A stretch of 64,000 bases of DNA from NCBI RefSeq assembly GCF_014356525.2, contig NC_052515.1, forward strand, positions 19,364,821 through 19,428,820, read 5' to 3'. This DNA comes from Nilaparvata lugens. Lineage: Eukaryota; Arthropoda; Insecta; Hemiptera; Delphacidae. Each line of letters opens with the position of its first letter. Within the stretch, counting starts at the first letter, position 1. The position numbers and the translations under genes are program-made. Shown piece by piece: positions 63,942 to 64,000 of this stretch. Below the pieces are notes generated by a model. That model was not told the DNA's origin and did no database searches. It was given only the letters and a program-made list of their open reading frames with translations.

Positions 63942-64000
63942 TCTCATATTGTTTTCAATGAGGTATTAATTAGGAGGTTAGTTTTTTTTTGGAAGAAGAT
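63942..64000 (+). other. Sequence after the accessory ORF, before the expected 3' LTR
   Basis: 59 bp to the window end. 'attaggaggttag' followed by a T run and 'ggaagaagat' includes short purine runs, but no polypurine tract can be fixed without the LTR. Confidence 0.4.

Overview
The window reads as nuclear DNA of an insect, most likely a hemipteran close to planthoppers such as Nilaparvata lugens. It is AT-rich, has short host exons in long introns, and is dominated by LINEs, an LTR retrotransposon, MITE-like elements, satellites and GT/AC microsatellites. The planthopper call rests on my memory of the GT-containing repeat at 26.1, 34.6 and 45.6 kb, which I could not verify by search.

Host gene. 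Six exons of a calpain-type cysteine protease lie on the minus strand: exon 1 at 30,470-30,637, then 20,524-20,724, 14,977-15,046, 11,978-12,095, 11,062-11,196 and 8,706-8,877. All have AG/GT borders and compatible phases. Together they encode the first ~288 residues, including the catalytic Cys in a GDCWL motif. Exons for the catalytic His and Asn are not in the window.

Duplication. Positions 1-4,229 recur almost unchanged at 28,805-33,039, so calpain exon 1 and its upstream region appear twice, once out of order (1,659-1,826) downstream of exon 6. The first ~3.1 kb differs only by small indels and the last ~1 kb by substitutions, and copy 1 ends at a 100-N gap. This looks more like an assembly duplicate than a true tandem copy, but needs testing.

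4.3-28.8 kb: calpain introns filled with degenerate LINE pieces (4.8-5.5, 5.8-7.3, 22.3-22.6, 28.2-28.4 kb), one LINE broken by a single stop codon (15.28-18.29 kb), tRNA-derived SINE sequence, fold-back elements and diverged tandem repeats.

33-47.7 kb: no host gene seen. It holds a 600-bp fold-back, a GT element split by a ~2.5-kb insertion, ~150-bp and 87-bp tandem repeats, a decayed LINE with a small insertion flanked by a target-site duplication, and a second 100-N gap.

47.8-50.6 kb: a compact intronless cassette of three ORFs (326, 71 and 104 aa). It has a TATA/CAGT promoter, a polyadenylation signal, a cluster of five CACGTG boxes and a downstream field of repeated motifs. ORF 1 ends in a degenerate BIR-like zinc region. 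The layout resembles an integrated DNA-virus or large-transposon fragment and is the least explained part of the window.

52.4-53.6 kb: an RTE-like LINE fragment. 54.7-64.0 kb: a Ty3/gypsy-type LTR retrotransposon with intact ORFs. It has a long leader with ~19 units of a 57-bp repeat and many short dyads with CAG-containing loops. Its 1,573-aa Gag-Pol has an N-terminal SAP-like motif and two successive aspartic-protease-like domains. A 383-aa accessory ORF with no recognised function follows. The 3' LTR lies beyond the window.
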